A stretch of 64,000 bases of DNA from Symsagittifera roscoffensis (lineage: Eukaryota > Xenacoelomorpha > Acoela > Convolutidae). Location of the stretch: contig NC_087062.1 of assembly GCF_963678635.1 (NCBI RefSeq), positions 93,099,845 to 93,163,844 of the forward strand, given 5' to 3'. Shown in pieces: positions 34,400 through 46,909 of this stretch (its first letter is position 1; each line of letters opens with the position of its first letter). The notes beneath the pieces were generated by a model. That model was given only the letters and a program-made list of their open reading frames with translations. It searched no databases and was not told the DNA's origin. A program made the position numbers and the translations under genes.

Positions 34400-35870
34400 G
34401 ACTGAGTAATTCCTATTTGATAAAAACAGGTTTTATGAAAATAAATGGGATCGTGTTTTCTATTTTTTTGAGACGTTTTGGAAATCTTTCGTTTTTCTCA
34501 AAAGCTAACCCACCGGTTTTCAAAAGATTGTTAGCAATGGGAAGTCCTGCCACTCCCTTGTGTCTGCATACTCTCATAATCTCTTTTTTTAACCTTACCA
34601 CACTTTCTACAGCCTTCGAAAAAGCGTGTGGGGGAATTTTCGACCCATACTTTTGAGTTTCTTACATTTTCTCAAAAGTTACCCTCACAAATCTGAGATT
34701 ATGAGCTCAATGGACAGAAAAAATTGCGGGAAGCTCTCGTGCTTAAGCGGTTACGCCGTAATTTTTTACAAAATAAGTTATGGGCTTTAAAGTTGAAAAT
34801 TTTTAACTTTTCTCAAAAAATACCCTCCAAAATCTGAGATTTTAGTTTGAACCTAAAATAACTGTTGTGGGGAGCTCCCCTACAGTAGCGATAGCGCCCA
34901 AAATATTGTGCACAAAAATTTACCCTCGAAAAAGTAAGAATTTCGATTTTTTGACAGTTTTTTGAAACTTTTAGATTTTTCTCAAAAACTAGGCTCCCAA
35001 ATCTGAGGTTTTAGTTACAATGAGTGGACCGGTTTGTGGAAAACTCTGCTAGATCAATGATTTTGACTAAATTTTTTACACAGAAAGTTAGAACCCGCCA
35101 AAAAGTCAAAATTTGGATGTTTTTGACCGTTTTTTAAAAACTTTTAGTTTTTCTCGAAAACTATCCTCCGAAATCTGAGATTTTAGTTTCAATCAAATAA
35201 ACGTGTTGTGGGGGACTCCGCTGCATAAGCAATAGTGCCCAAATTGTTGTACATAAATTGAGTAGAACGCATTGCGAGAAGCTCCACTGCATAAGCGACT
35301 ACGCCTTAACTTTTTTGCATAAGAGTTTATGGCTCTCAGAACAGTCAAGTCATCAAGTTCCTTGCCGATTTTTGAAACTTTTTTCTTTTTTCAAAAACAA
35401 CCCACCCAAATCTAATGAGCAACATTTTAAGCATCTTTTAATCTAACAAATTTTTGTAATCACTTCAATATTCAAGAAAACTGAAGTAGATGTTGAATTT
35501 AACATAACTTGAGGTCATTAAAATGGGATTTACTTTTCGTTGCTATTTTGCAATTACGTTTGTCCTTCCGTATCAGCACAAAAGTTTCAAAAATTATCAA
35601 ACAGGTATTTCTAGCTTTAGCTAACATCTATTCACAAGCTTCGAAAATTTTATCAAAAAATTTTGTTTGATAAAAATACGTTTTATGAAAATGTATGGGA
35701 TCGGGTTTTTTTCTTTTATAACAGGCGTTGGGACACTTTTTCAGCTTTTTCGAAAAAAGTTTTTTCCTTGAGAAAATACTCAGCTGATTTTCAAAAAAAA
35801 ACCAGGAGAAGTCCGCGTACTCCCTGTGTGTCTGCATAATCTCATAATCTCTTTTACGTTCTTAAATTAT
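34400..35870 (+). repeat. Array of the diverged 150-190-bp repeat family, forward orientation
   Basis: Four or five units begin near 34671, 34815, 34977, 35151 and 35385, each with TTCTCAAAA, CCTCC(A/G)AAATCTGAG, a GGGGAGCTC-type segment, GCATAAGCG and GCCCAAA. The array is flanked by two copies (34415-34600 and 35655-35865) of a linked segment containing TTTTATGAAAAT and TCTGCATACTCTCATAATCTC. The same pair of segments occurs at 48.1-48.7 kb. Confidence 0.65.
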
Positions 35871-36828
35871 GTTCTCTTATTACTCATAATCTTTTTTAAA
35901 ATTCTTTTGAAAATAAGATTTTTATTATGATTCGATATAGTTTTGAAAATATTGATTATTCGAGATCTGATGATGCGAGACTGTGTTACGAAAAAAGTTA
36001 CAACCGACTGCATACAAAATCAATTTAACATGCAAAGACCAAGTTGATCACCAGATATTAGCTTAGCTTAGTCTCAACTCGAACTATCACACCCTCTAGT
36101 TTGTTATGTTTATCAAAAAATGAGCGTGCAAAATTCTTTTTCAGAACAACAGATTGTACTTTCATAGGTATTTGAGCATACCTTTCAGAAATAATAAACA
36201 CATAGATAATTTGTTCTAATCTCAAGCAATCACCCAGATACACATATGTTTAAGCTCACAAAAACAAATACTTAGTTATGAACCCCCATGAACTTTGAAG
36301 TCCCAAATTCTTGGTTGTGAAAACTGTACTGAAATTTTTTGCTTCTATGAACTCGAGAATTAATTTTTATCTTCTTATCAATCCAGTTTTGTTCAGTTAG
36401 TTCTCTTCTCATGTTTAACCATTTCCTTCGACAAAGGTGAGTACGGATGAAGCGTTTTTGAAAAAGATAATGTAAATGGCACAAAAAATCAGTGGGTGCA
36501 TATTAGGTAGCCAACAAGAAGCGAGTTGAATATAAAATTAAGCAAGCTCCAGAGAGCCTTTACTCGAAAGCACGATAGGTCCAAATAAATCATTCGTGCC
36601 GATTGTTGAGTTATTATTCGCAAAATCGCTATGATCGTTAATTTTGATGAATTTTGTGTTATACGACATTTGAGATGGTGCAGCTCAACAAAACTGCCCA
36701 TATTAATGCGAAGCTTCAAGTGATTTGACCGTTTCTTCACCGTGTTGGAATCATTTCTGGTTTTAATTTTCGATACAGATTTTTTAAAAACGCATAAGAA
36801 TTGAACTAAAAAAACAATTCCCAAAACT

Positions 36829-37084
36829 TTTTCAGGTTGACTAAATCGAATTTTCGAGCTTTTCCAAAGCACTAAAAAGACCTTGTTTTGGCCAAATATT
36901 CTGCGCCGCAGGCAAAATTTGGAAAAAACAGGCCAAGAAGGCGTTCTTAGGTACTTTTTGGAAACTTTTGACCGTAAAATCGCATTTTTTGGTGCGCACT
37001 CCCCGCTCAAAATTGGTATGTTTAGGCGCCTAGGGGCCTTTAGAAAAATTTTAGGGTCAGTCAGCCAAAAATGGATATCAAATT
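36829..37084 (-). repeat. ~300-bp dispersed repeat, left arm of an inverted pair
   Basis: On the - strand this reads TTGGCTGACTGACCCTAAAATTTTTCTAAAGG then GCGCC, then a C/G-rich GGGGAG and a GGTCTTTTTAGTGC-type end. The matching + copy is at 37655-37965, so the two form an inverted pair around 37085-37654. Confidence 0.7.
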
Positions 37085-37654
37085 AGTACAAAGGGACCCT
37101 TTGGGTCGGCAGGGGGTCGATTCCCTGAGTGGTTTGGGGGGAGGGAGTTTAGCCCCCAGCCCCTTCCCCCTCCTAAATCCGCTGGTGCCCGCAACCCAGA
37201 ACTCGCAAGAAATTCAAAACCGCGTACCAAACACAAGTAATATTTCCCAGTGTTTCCTCTGTTTCTTTTATCTTTTATTGTTCCATTTAAAAAATTATGA
37301 GGAATATTCGAGCTCAGGTTATTTTTCTTTTTCTTTTTCAGCCAATTTTCGATCATTAAACTAGCAATTTTTGATGGAATGTTTTCACTATCTTCTGAAA
37401 AGTATTCATCAAGTGCCCAGCAAAAAAAGCAATATTTGAACTGTAATCATTTTCGCAAAGATATTTGGGACTAACTTGCCAACTTTAGTTCAATTTGGGA
37501 GAAATAACCGATTAAGCGTCAACTGCAAACTAAATTGGATCTACTTAACAATTATTCATTTCGTTTTCAAGAAAGAGGGGGGAGGGGGAGGGGGTAATTG
37601 TTACGTAGATCAAATTACTATTTGAGTCCTCTTTGTAATATTTTGAGGTATCCA

Positions 37655-37965
37655 ATTTTGGCTGACTGACCCTAAAATTTTTCTAAAGGCGCCTAGGCGC
37701 CAAAATATGCCAACATGCCAATTTTCAGGGGGAGGGGGGAGGGGGTTAGAATTTTTAGTCAAATTTTTCAAAACTTGGAGAACGCTTTTTTGGGCTGTTT
37801 TTTCAAAATTTGGGCGCAGAAAATTTTGTCAATATAGGGTATTTCTGATGATTTGGGAGAGCTCGGAAAATCAAATTGGTCGGCCAAAAAAAAGGTCTAC
37901 AAAGATTTTGACATTTTTTGAAAATCTGCCCTCCCGCCTCGAGCCTAGATCCGCTCCTAATAGGA
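37655..37965 (+). repeat. ~300-bp dispersed repeat, right arm of an inverted pair
   Basis: TTTTGGCTGACTGACCCTAAAATTTTTC at the start, then AAGGCGCC, a GGGGGAGGGGGGAGGGGG tract, and a GGTCGGCCAAAAAAAAGG block. Same family as 48715-49030 and 57345-57660. Confidence 0.7.
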
Positions 37966-38866
37966 GTGTTAATTTTTCACTAGATGACATAGGAGGGGTG
38001 GGGTGATTGTTAAGTTGATCCGCTAAATCATTCAAAAGATATTTGGCAAAAAATTACTTAACGCCTGAGATTTATTATTATTACTAAACGCACGAGATTA
38101 GGCATTCTTTAAATAAGTATGTATAACCCGATTAAAAAAGAGAACTGAAACAATTCAAAGTGGTGCATTTTAAAGCGTGGAACAACAGAAATACATGTTT
38201 TTTGAACGTTAGTTTTTTCATGGAAAGCAAGTCTTATATTCAATGAAAATCTACGAGCCTCGATAACGTCGTTTTTTGACAAAGTTTCAATCAGTTTAAG
38301 ACATACAATTTTTGAGATGGCAAACAAATATAAAACTTTATTAACCCTAGTTGAAATACAGCTCAAAAATCGCTCAAGATTTGAGCGGTTCGAGCGTTTT
38401 TATAGACGATTGCGCTTTATCCGCTAAAATCCTAGCAAGAAACGACCAAACCGTTCAAAACCGTTTAAAGCTGCTCAAATTCTAGCCATTTTTTTTTGAA
38501 AATTTAAAAAAAAAATTTTTTTTTAAATTCTCCTTCCGATGTATTCGTTAAAATTCACACAGAATCTGAAATTTAAGAGTCTGAACTTCTAACATTCCGT
38601 AATACCAAAATATAAGCCGGAAAACAACCTAAAATGCTCTAGGGTCCAAAAAGCAGCCGTCAAGTTTAATTACGTGTCCGAGAAAGTCAAATCAAAAACT
38701 GCTCAACATTTTTTTAAAAATCCGATACTAGTAGATCAAAAATGCGATTCGTGTTTAGCGCCTTTTCCGAGCTCTACTGCAAATTCTGACCCTTTGTCAA
38801 ACTTCAAATCAAACTCATCTTTGTCCTCACACCCTCATCACAGAGGAGAGGTATCACTCAACAACT

Positions 38867-41800
38867 ATGGCAACATATAGACGTATGCCTCTATTTGGCG
38901 TGGACGATGATGTTTCTGTTGAATGTCCGGGATGCATTAAAACCTTCCATTACACAGAAGATACCTTTGAAATCCCATGCGGACATTGTCTTTGTAAGAG
39001 TTGTGCTATGGACCTTGCTTCAAAGACAGTGCAGCAATGTCCAAATAAGGAATGCAAAAGCCACAAAGTGTCACCCAGGCGACTTCTTAAACTCAAATTT
39101 GAGGATTTCCCTAGCAGACCTGCATCTGCTTTGGACAAAAACTCGATTGTCTTGCCACCACCAGAACAAGGTTTGTTCATTTAAAAAAAAAACAGCTAAA
39201 TTGCGTCTTGCTATCTCTGAATATCAGTGTTACGCAATTTGAAGACAATCTTTAGCAGCTGCGAAAGAAAAATTGATAAAAAATCTGAAAGTGTATTGGT
39301 TGAATAAAGTGCAAAATTTGGTGGGTAGTAGAATTGCTTTGACGAAAAAAGTTCGAGCCTGAAAACACTTGGCAAGTAATTGTTCCGACTTTCAAAAAAT
39401 GCGGGAGTGACAAAATATTGTTTTCAGCTGTTTATTCGTTTTTTTAACGAACAAAAAAGTTTTGCAAGCAAACAAAAAACATTACGAGGTCAAAATGTGC
39501 ATTTGCGCATTGTACGCGAATTCCGCAACGTTTTACTTTTCTTTGGTCTTCTTCGCTGTTTTGGATTTCACAAACAAATACTTAAAAGATTGTACCGCTC
39601 AAAATCGCTGCAAAAATAGAAGAATTTGCGGAATCGGCAACCGTTTTCGTGGAATCCAGAACCGTTTGTGGAATCCACAAACAAATAATAAGACACGTGT
39701 TTAACTAAATTGAGCTGTTGCGGAATCCGCAAATGTAAGCGGAATCCGCAACTTGTAACTGGAATCCGCAAATTGTAAGTAGAATCCCCATTTTGTTTGG
39801 GGATTTCGTTTAGATATATGTATATATGTAGTAGCGTTTAAAGTTATAACTTTACAGTGCAATGCGGTCACTAGCAAGTTCAATCTCAATGACTAATTTA
39901 CTATGTTCATCAGCTACCTATTGAAATGCCTAATCTTCGATCTGAATTTCTGTCAAACACCCAGCTTCAGTTTTTGGGAATAATGGAATCCCAAATAGTG
40001 ACCAGTATTTGAGATCGATGGATTCCCAAATACTGACCTAATTCGGCGATATGCTGCACATTGTGTTTCTATACACTCTCGACGCACCGACTCCAAATAA
40101 TGAATTTATTCCATTTTTGCTCCTTATTATTCCAGTATTTTGGAATCCATCAATCTCAAATGCTGACCAGTATTACGGATCAATGAAACCTAAAAAACTA
40201 ACAGAAAAAGGCGATTTTTTCTGCGGTGTGTTTCAAACATTCTCACCAATGACACCAAACAATAAATGTATTCCATATTTACTCCATAATAGTCCCGTTT
40301 TTGAACAACCATCAGTCCTAAATACTGACCAGTATTTGGGATCGATGGAGTCCCAAACACTGAATTAAATTGGCGATATTGTGTGCGTTGTGTTTCTAAA
40401 CACTCTCAACCCAGTTACTCCAAACAATGAAACTATTCGGTGTTGTGTTTCAAAACTATGATCCACCAATTTAATTTAAAAAGGTTCTAAGATTTGTTCG
40501 TGGATTCCACTGAATGGTTAGGTCCTTGCTTTTAAATTTCTCATTGATAAAAAAAGAATTCCAGATCTAGCTTTCAGTTGTTCATATGCAAGTTCAGTAA
40601 TAAGCAAAATTCAGAATCCACTTACAGTTTGCGGATTCCACTTACATTTTCGGATTTCAGTTACTTTTTGCGGATTTCACTTATAGTTCCGGAGTCAAAA
40701 ATAACTAGCTATTTTCGCTTGTTGCAGAATCGGAATATCCGACAAAATTTTTGTTACAGTTATTTGTACGCGAAATCCACGGAAAATTTGTAAATGGAAT
40801 TCACTTACATTTTGGAACATGTTTTAATGATTTGTTTCGGAGAAATTATGAGGAGGAACTTTGTATTCGGAGGTGTTTTAGGTTTTTCCTAATTTTTTTT
40901 CAACAAACAAATAGGTACCACAAATAATCTTTGGACTGGGTTGAGTGATATATCATATTAAAAACACTTCAGTCTGATTCGAACCAAGTTAAAATTGATT
41001 TTTTGTTTTATTACAATAGCGTAATTATGCTTAATTTCAGCCTGGACAATTTAAATTTAATCAATTGAAGTTAGCTTTTAGAGTTTTTAGCGCCTCATTA
41101 GGTATCAAAACGACCATAAACCTCAAAAATAAACTTTGAAAAATTTCGAACTTTTTTTTTGATTTTCAAATTTTTTTTTACCATTTTCTTCCCGTTTTTC
41201 TGGTAGTTTATCTTCAGAAGCTGTTTCCTCAATTTGCCTATTTTTTTACGACTGTCAATTATGCCTAAGTTCTAGTTATTCAATCAGATCTTTTTTTATC
41301 ACAATACGCAGAACAAACGACGCTTAATTGAAAAAAAATATCCGTGCTACTTGCACATTAATAGGCGTTTTTGGTTTTAATTTTTATTTGTTATTTCATA
41401 GTTTTATATCTGTTTTCAATCTGTTTTCAAAGATCATCAAAGGTCTAAAAGCATCATTTTGTCATGAAAGTTTCAAAACGTTTGTCGAAAAACGGCCTAA
41501 AACAAAAATTCTAGTATTTCGTTTAGATCTTTTTATACGACGCCAAAAAAATTTATACCACGCTACTTGCACAGTAACCTTGTTTTTATTTTCAAATGCT
41601 ATTTCATAGTTTCATGTATATTTTTGATCTGTTTTTTGAAACATACGCAAAATTTACATGTTTTCAAAAACATCATTCTGCTATGAAGTTTTTAATACGT
41701 TTGTCGAAAAACGGCTTGAAACGGCTTTCAATCTGCTTTTTTGGCCTCAATCATATTGATGATCAAGCATATAGATGAAACTTTGAAAAAAATTGGAACA

Positions 41801-44800
41801 CGTTTATCACGCACAAAACCAATAAATTATGAATTTAATCTTTTTCGGTTCTGAATTTTCGAAACAATTTTTTTAAACGGAAATTCTTGTGATACCTGTA
41901 AAAAAACCACCTTTTTAAAATTATTTTCTTTTTTGATGATTTTTAGGCCCTGTAATGGCCTCTCCAAACTTGAGCAAAACTAATTTTTTGAGAATTTGTT
42001 GGATCGAATAAAAATGGAAAAAACAGTAGTTTTTTACAAAACATCACAAATGTTTGATGAGCAAAAAAAAAATCAGAAAAAACACCAGAGAATAGTTTTT
42101 CCTTGTCACTTGAAATTGGCTATGAAAATTGAATAACAGATAAAAAAGTTTCTCAGCCTCAAGTTTATTTCTTGCTGCACATGCAGAGCAAAGTCGACAA
42201 TAGTTAGCATGGGTGGTGGTGTTGAAATTTAGGCCCAAAAAACTATATCGTCAAAAACAAGGATGACCTGAAGACAAAGAAAAAAACTATATTTGAATCA
42301 ATCTGGTAGGAAATAAGTCGACCATTTGACACAGAAGTACTTTTGAATGTTTCATAATGTCTCAAAAAAATCTTTTGTAGATTTTTCTTAGATGAATTAA
42401 CTTGAAAACAACGGCAGCATACAAAACAACTGAAGATTTTTTTGCTTTTTGTTGATGATAATGTTGAAGTTTTCAAACTTTTCTTGTTTTTCAGAGATCA
42501 AAAGTTTTTTTCAGGTCAAACTTAAACAAATATTTTGCACATACTGACTGGTCTATCATATACCAGCAAACAGATGCACAAAACATGTTTTCCGGTTTCC
42601 TTGATATTTTGAAAAAAAAAAATTAGTTTGGACAAGCATTTACCTATTTAAAACAAAACCAATTGGATTAAAAACTACGAAAAATTAAGAAACCGTGGTT
42701 GACAAATAATATTAAGCAGATGATCAAGGTAAAACATTGGTTTTTCAACAATTTTTCAACAATTTTCAAAAATGACTGAACAGATGCAAATCAAATATTT
42801 TATAGGAAGGCAAAGAAACCTTGTAACTAGACTTTTGAAAAACACTGAGAAAAATTATCACAGAACAGGTTTTCAGAAAATGATAAAAAAATCGGAGAAC
42901 ACTGAAACTTAATTAACTCAAAGATGAGAAAAAGTAATAATCACACAAAAACAAGTTTTTCACATTCAATTTTAGACGAACGATTAACTGATCAATATGA
43001 TTTAGCAAATTTATTAAAGCGAGCTTACGCAGAAGTATAAATGAATTTTCCGCGGTAAACACAAAGAAGAAATCTTTTGAGGGTCAGGGAAAAATTTTCC
43101 CTGTTAAAATTCATTCGAATTGGGGCAATTACTTGAAAAGAACTGTTTCTGTCAATTGATAACGTACAAAGTGAAACAAACTACTGGTCCTATAAATATG
43201 CATCTTGGAGCATTAGATCTTCAAATTTGCAACGGGTAAACACCAACAGCCGTCAAAATTGAATGCATCAATCTTAAAAAAATGGAAAAACGAAAGTTTT
43301 CATTCTCTGTGCTAACGACTTTCTTTCAACTTTAACCGATTTAGTTTGCATATGATAGCAGTCTAATTTGAACCAGAAATTCTACAAGTTATTGCAAGGT
43401 CATTCTTAAAATTTGCTTGATGACCTCGATGTTTTAGTTATGACCTTTAGTTATTTTTGAAACTGGTTTAGTCTCAGTTTTTTTGTTAAAAATCACAAAA
43501 CAGAAGTTTTGTTTTCGGGGAGTTATCTAGAAGCTTTTTTGGAACAAGATTTAAGTTTTTCAACTCAAGTTATCAATATTTTATGCAAAATCGCTCAATG
43601 AATCCGTTCACTATACCTTATTAGGAACATAAAACTCTTTAAGTTTCGGACTAGTGTCCTTAGTTTTATCCCAGACAAGAAAAGCGAAGTTTTCTTTAAA
43701 AATTTACAAATTATACGAATGAAAAGAATCAATAAGCTAAAAAAACTGGGTATCAAAGTCTGGTTTTTTTGTAGGAAGTTTGATGGAGCACGTGATCATA
43801 CGATAAAACAAAATAACTCCTTTAAAACTACTGATAGTGAATTTTCTCAATTTTTTCGATTGCTTGAAGAAGTACAAGACCCGGAAATGTTTTTTTTTGT
43901 ACAAAACACTTAAACTGCATGAAAACGAGAGGACACTACAGGCAATACCCCAGAGTCGATTAAACAACAAAAAGGCAAAGAGTCAGGGTCAAGATGCTGC
44001 ATTACAGAATGGAATTCAATGCCTAAAAAATTAAACTCGTCACATCTTGATAAAAATTCAAAGAAAAAATAAGATATACTTTCGAGAGAAATACGAATCA
44101 GTGCCAATTGATAGATCACTCGATCGATTTAGAAATTATTTCAACCAAAATTTCATAGAAAGCTAAATAAAATAAAAGTAAATAATTGGTGCCAGTGCAG
44201 TTCAATTTACAGAGTTGGTTGTTTTTGAAAGTAATCTTTCCTAGACATGTTTTATTAATCAAGATGTTAATAGAAACTAACATGTTCTGCTGGAAAGAAA
44301 CAAAATGAGGTTCGTAAAATGTATGTTACTGGTGGTACTACAACATCATCCGTATTAAAATTTTTATTTTGGCCTCCAGAGACGTCTCGAATAACGCTTA
44401 TTTTGTCGAATAAGGAACCTCCAGATGGGCATTTAGGATAATTTTCGGTAAATATATTTTTGATGCATGAGGTTTTACAGTAGAAATTTACGTTGAAAGC
44501 TACAAAAAATGCAAAAAACGGTTTCAAAAAAACTGGTTTTTTAATAATTTTTTGTTCGCATATATTCTCTGAACGCTTTTTTGCTCTGAGATATAGTTTC
44601 TAATTTGTGGTTATCTATTTTTTATAGTCAATCTTTCAGGTGTTTTGACCGTTTATTTTATTTTTTTTTCATCGACAGACTTTTTCAAGCTTGATGTACC
44701 TAAACTGTCACAGAGAGAGTTCTTTGCCGCTACTGTATAACCAAACGGTTTAAACGGAAACCATCAACCAAAAAGTAGGAAATTAAAAAACTGAGCAAGC

Positions 44801-46848
44801 TATTCTTAAAAAAGTCTTGTTTTGAAAACGTTTTTCCATGTTTAGAACGGCCAAGTACTGCTAGTTCAGTCGCATCTTCAATCCGATCTCATTCTGAGTT
44901 CGCCTCGATCGTTTACTGTGAGAAACACCCAACTTCCGCAATTCGCTACTTTTGCCACATCTGCGAAGTGGAGCTATGCGAGGAATGTTGGAAGAACGAA
45001 CACGATGAAGAGGACTATCGCAAACATAATATAGGATTCATCAAGGTCAATCTAGAGCCTCAAAAAGAGATCCAAAAACGAATTGTGAAAAACAGGAAAG
45101 ACTGTCAAAAAATGAGCCGCATTTTGGAGGACTGGAAGAAGATCATCCAACAGGCGCAGATTGCAGAAAATAAACAAAACGAAGTTTTGAAAGCTAGCAC
45201 AGCCAATCAGCTTGAGCAGAAATCAGACATTGTTCGCAATCTGATTCAAAATCACATCACGGATGTTCGTAAATTTAGAGAAACTGTTTTTAACGAACTT
45301 GAAGAACTTGAAAGAAAGCAAAGATGCATCTTTGGGGATGCTTTCGACTCCGATTATGATAGTTTTCTAAATCGCAGCTGCTCTACTCCTGTCGAAACCA
45401 ATTTTTCTTCTAGAAGCAGTGCGGCTCAAAGACAGGTGTTGGAACGCGTTCTACAAGAAGAGCTTCTCAAATTTAACATCGGTGACGATGCTGATAACTT
45501 TGCGATTCGTAGCTCCTCCACTCTTGAACGAAATGACATTTCTATGACAGTTTCTGGAGCCAGTCAGATTGCGAGAAGAGCGTTGAGGCGTTTGATGCAA
45601 GATGAACTTCTAAGTGATAGCATCGGAGGAGATGATTATACATTATCAACTCGTTCCTCGTCCCCTTCGATGCTTGACAGCACCATGACATCAGCAGGAA
45701 ATCCGGACTTATCAGCAACTGCAGGTTCCAGCCGAGTCGAAATCTCAGAGGGTAGTTCAGAAAGCGCAGTTGGTGACAATCGACATGTGACTCCGGCTCA
45801 AGTGAATAAGAAAGTGGCTTCGACTTTGAAGAGAGGGAAAAAGAGAGAGTTAGTGCGAGTTACACAGAGTGCGATTGGAGATGAGGGGATTGATTGTCGT
45901 AGAGCTGTGTACAATACTGCCACGAAAGAAGTGATTTGCCTTAAATCCACTTTAACAGTGTTAAGATTAAACGGGCCAAATGGGAAGTTTGAAGTGAGTA
46001 AGGAGATGAATTTGAAATCAGACGCATATAACTATTTATGTGACATTACACTAGACAGCAATAACTCTCTCTATGGTTTGATTGAGAATCCGAAAAACGA
46101 AGTGAAGAGAGTGGCAGTGCTGGACATAATGAAGAACAAGGAACTGATCGAGGAGAGAAAACTACTCGTCACTAAGGGACTACCCAATGGAGAACGTGTA
46201 TATTGGAAATTGTGTGCTGTAGGCGAGACAGTGGCTGTGGTAGTGGAGGATTGGAGAGGACGTGAGGAGAAGGAATGCAACAGTGTGACTTTGTATCGCA
46301 GTCATATCCGACAACAAACTGTACAACTCAATATCAGTTTCAACGATCTTATTCCCACTGATCAACTTGTGTTGGTGAATGAGAACACACTGTTATTTTT
46401 CTCTGATCATATAACAATAGCAGTGGTCTCTCTGCCTTCACAACAAACTACAACAGCAACAACATCTGCGCATACTTCTAAATTAACTTCAAACAGATCT
46501 CAAAAACTGCAGCCCAAATCCATCAAGTACATTCAACTCTCTGACACGGGATATATTCGGTCATTAGTATGGATACCATCTGAAGAAAGTGTGCAGTCAG
46601 ATGCTGCGGAAGGGTACTTGTTTGCTTCAGATTCACGTGGTTTCTCTCATGTTTACAAAATAAATTTAGAAAAAGATATGGCAGAGGTGGCCGAAGGAGA
46701 GGAGAGAACAATTGCCCCTATGGAAGGAAAAGGTCGACTAGATAACATACACATTTGGTGTTCCATTGATAGCTCAACACTATTTGCTACTACCGAAAGG
46801 CCTTCTGGAAAGCCAATGCTTCTAAACTTAGAGTATACGACACCTTGA
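38867..46848 (+). CDS. RING/B-box (TRIM-like) protein, two exons, 768 aa
   Basis: Exons 38867-39170 and 44846-46848 join in phase 1 (GT donor, TTTAG acceptor). The RING finger has ligands Cys20, Cys23, Cys38, His40, Cys43, Cys46, Cys58 and Cys63. A B-box type 2 follows with Cys126, His129, Cys138, Cys141, Cys146, Cys149, His154 and His162. Next is a charged helical stretch (~165-260) fitting the TRIM coiled coil, then a Ser-rich part (~275-400) with three internal repeats around RSSS, and a C-terminal region (~430-768) of about 340 residues that I cannot assign; an NHL/WD-like propeller is possible. RING-B-box-coiled-coil is the TRIM E3 ubiquitin ligase layout, acting in cytosol or nucleus. 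The second exon is intact for 668 codons. The start is the first ATG before the RING. The target is unknown. Confidence 0.85.
39620..40830. repeat. 1.2-kb palindromic repeat structure in TRIM-like intron
   Basis: The left arm (39625-39790) has at least six GGAATCCGCAA-type units, some followed by (A)TTGTAAG. The right arm (40605-40830) has their reverse complement (GCGGATTCCACTTACA). Between them are three diverged ~163-bp units anchored on GACCAGTATT (40000, 40165, 40327). The layout is subterminal short repeats in inverted arms around a tandem core. Confidence 0.65.
41330..41760 (+). repeat. Two-copy diverged tandem repeat (~216-bp period)
   Basis: GCTACTTGCACA at 41346 recurs at 41562. 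Both units continue with a TTTTTATTT(G) stretch, TTTCATAGTTT, CTGTTTT, CATCATT and GTTTGTCGAAAAACGGC. It lies inside the TRIM-like intron. Confidence 0.75.
41800..44845. other. Rest of TRIM-like intron, nothing recognised
   Basis: AT-rich DNA with many short open frames on both strands, none with family features or splice-site support. The acceptor for the second coding exon is the CATGTTTAG at 44837-44845. Confidence 0.45.
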
Positions 46849-46901
46849 GTCTTCCCACTTATTTGGTCTAAATTAATTCTTAACAGAACGATTAAATAAC
46901 A

Positions 46902-46907
46902 AATAAA
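46902..46907 (+). terminator. Poly(A) signal AATAAA of the TRIM-like gene
   Basis: AATAAA 54 bases after the stop codon at 46848, at a normal distance for a short 3' UTR. Confidence 0.6.
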
Positions 46908-46909
46908 AG

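Noticed and set aside
36489-37010. 173-codon open frame on the - strand
   Set aside because: Its first part lies in the dispersed ~300-bp repeat, and similar frames appear in other copies. No domain or splice context.
38674-38880. 68-codon frame directly upstream of the RING/B-box gene
   Set aside because: Overlaps the gene start in another frame and has no domain. At most a uORF in the 5' UTR.
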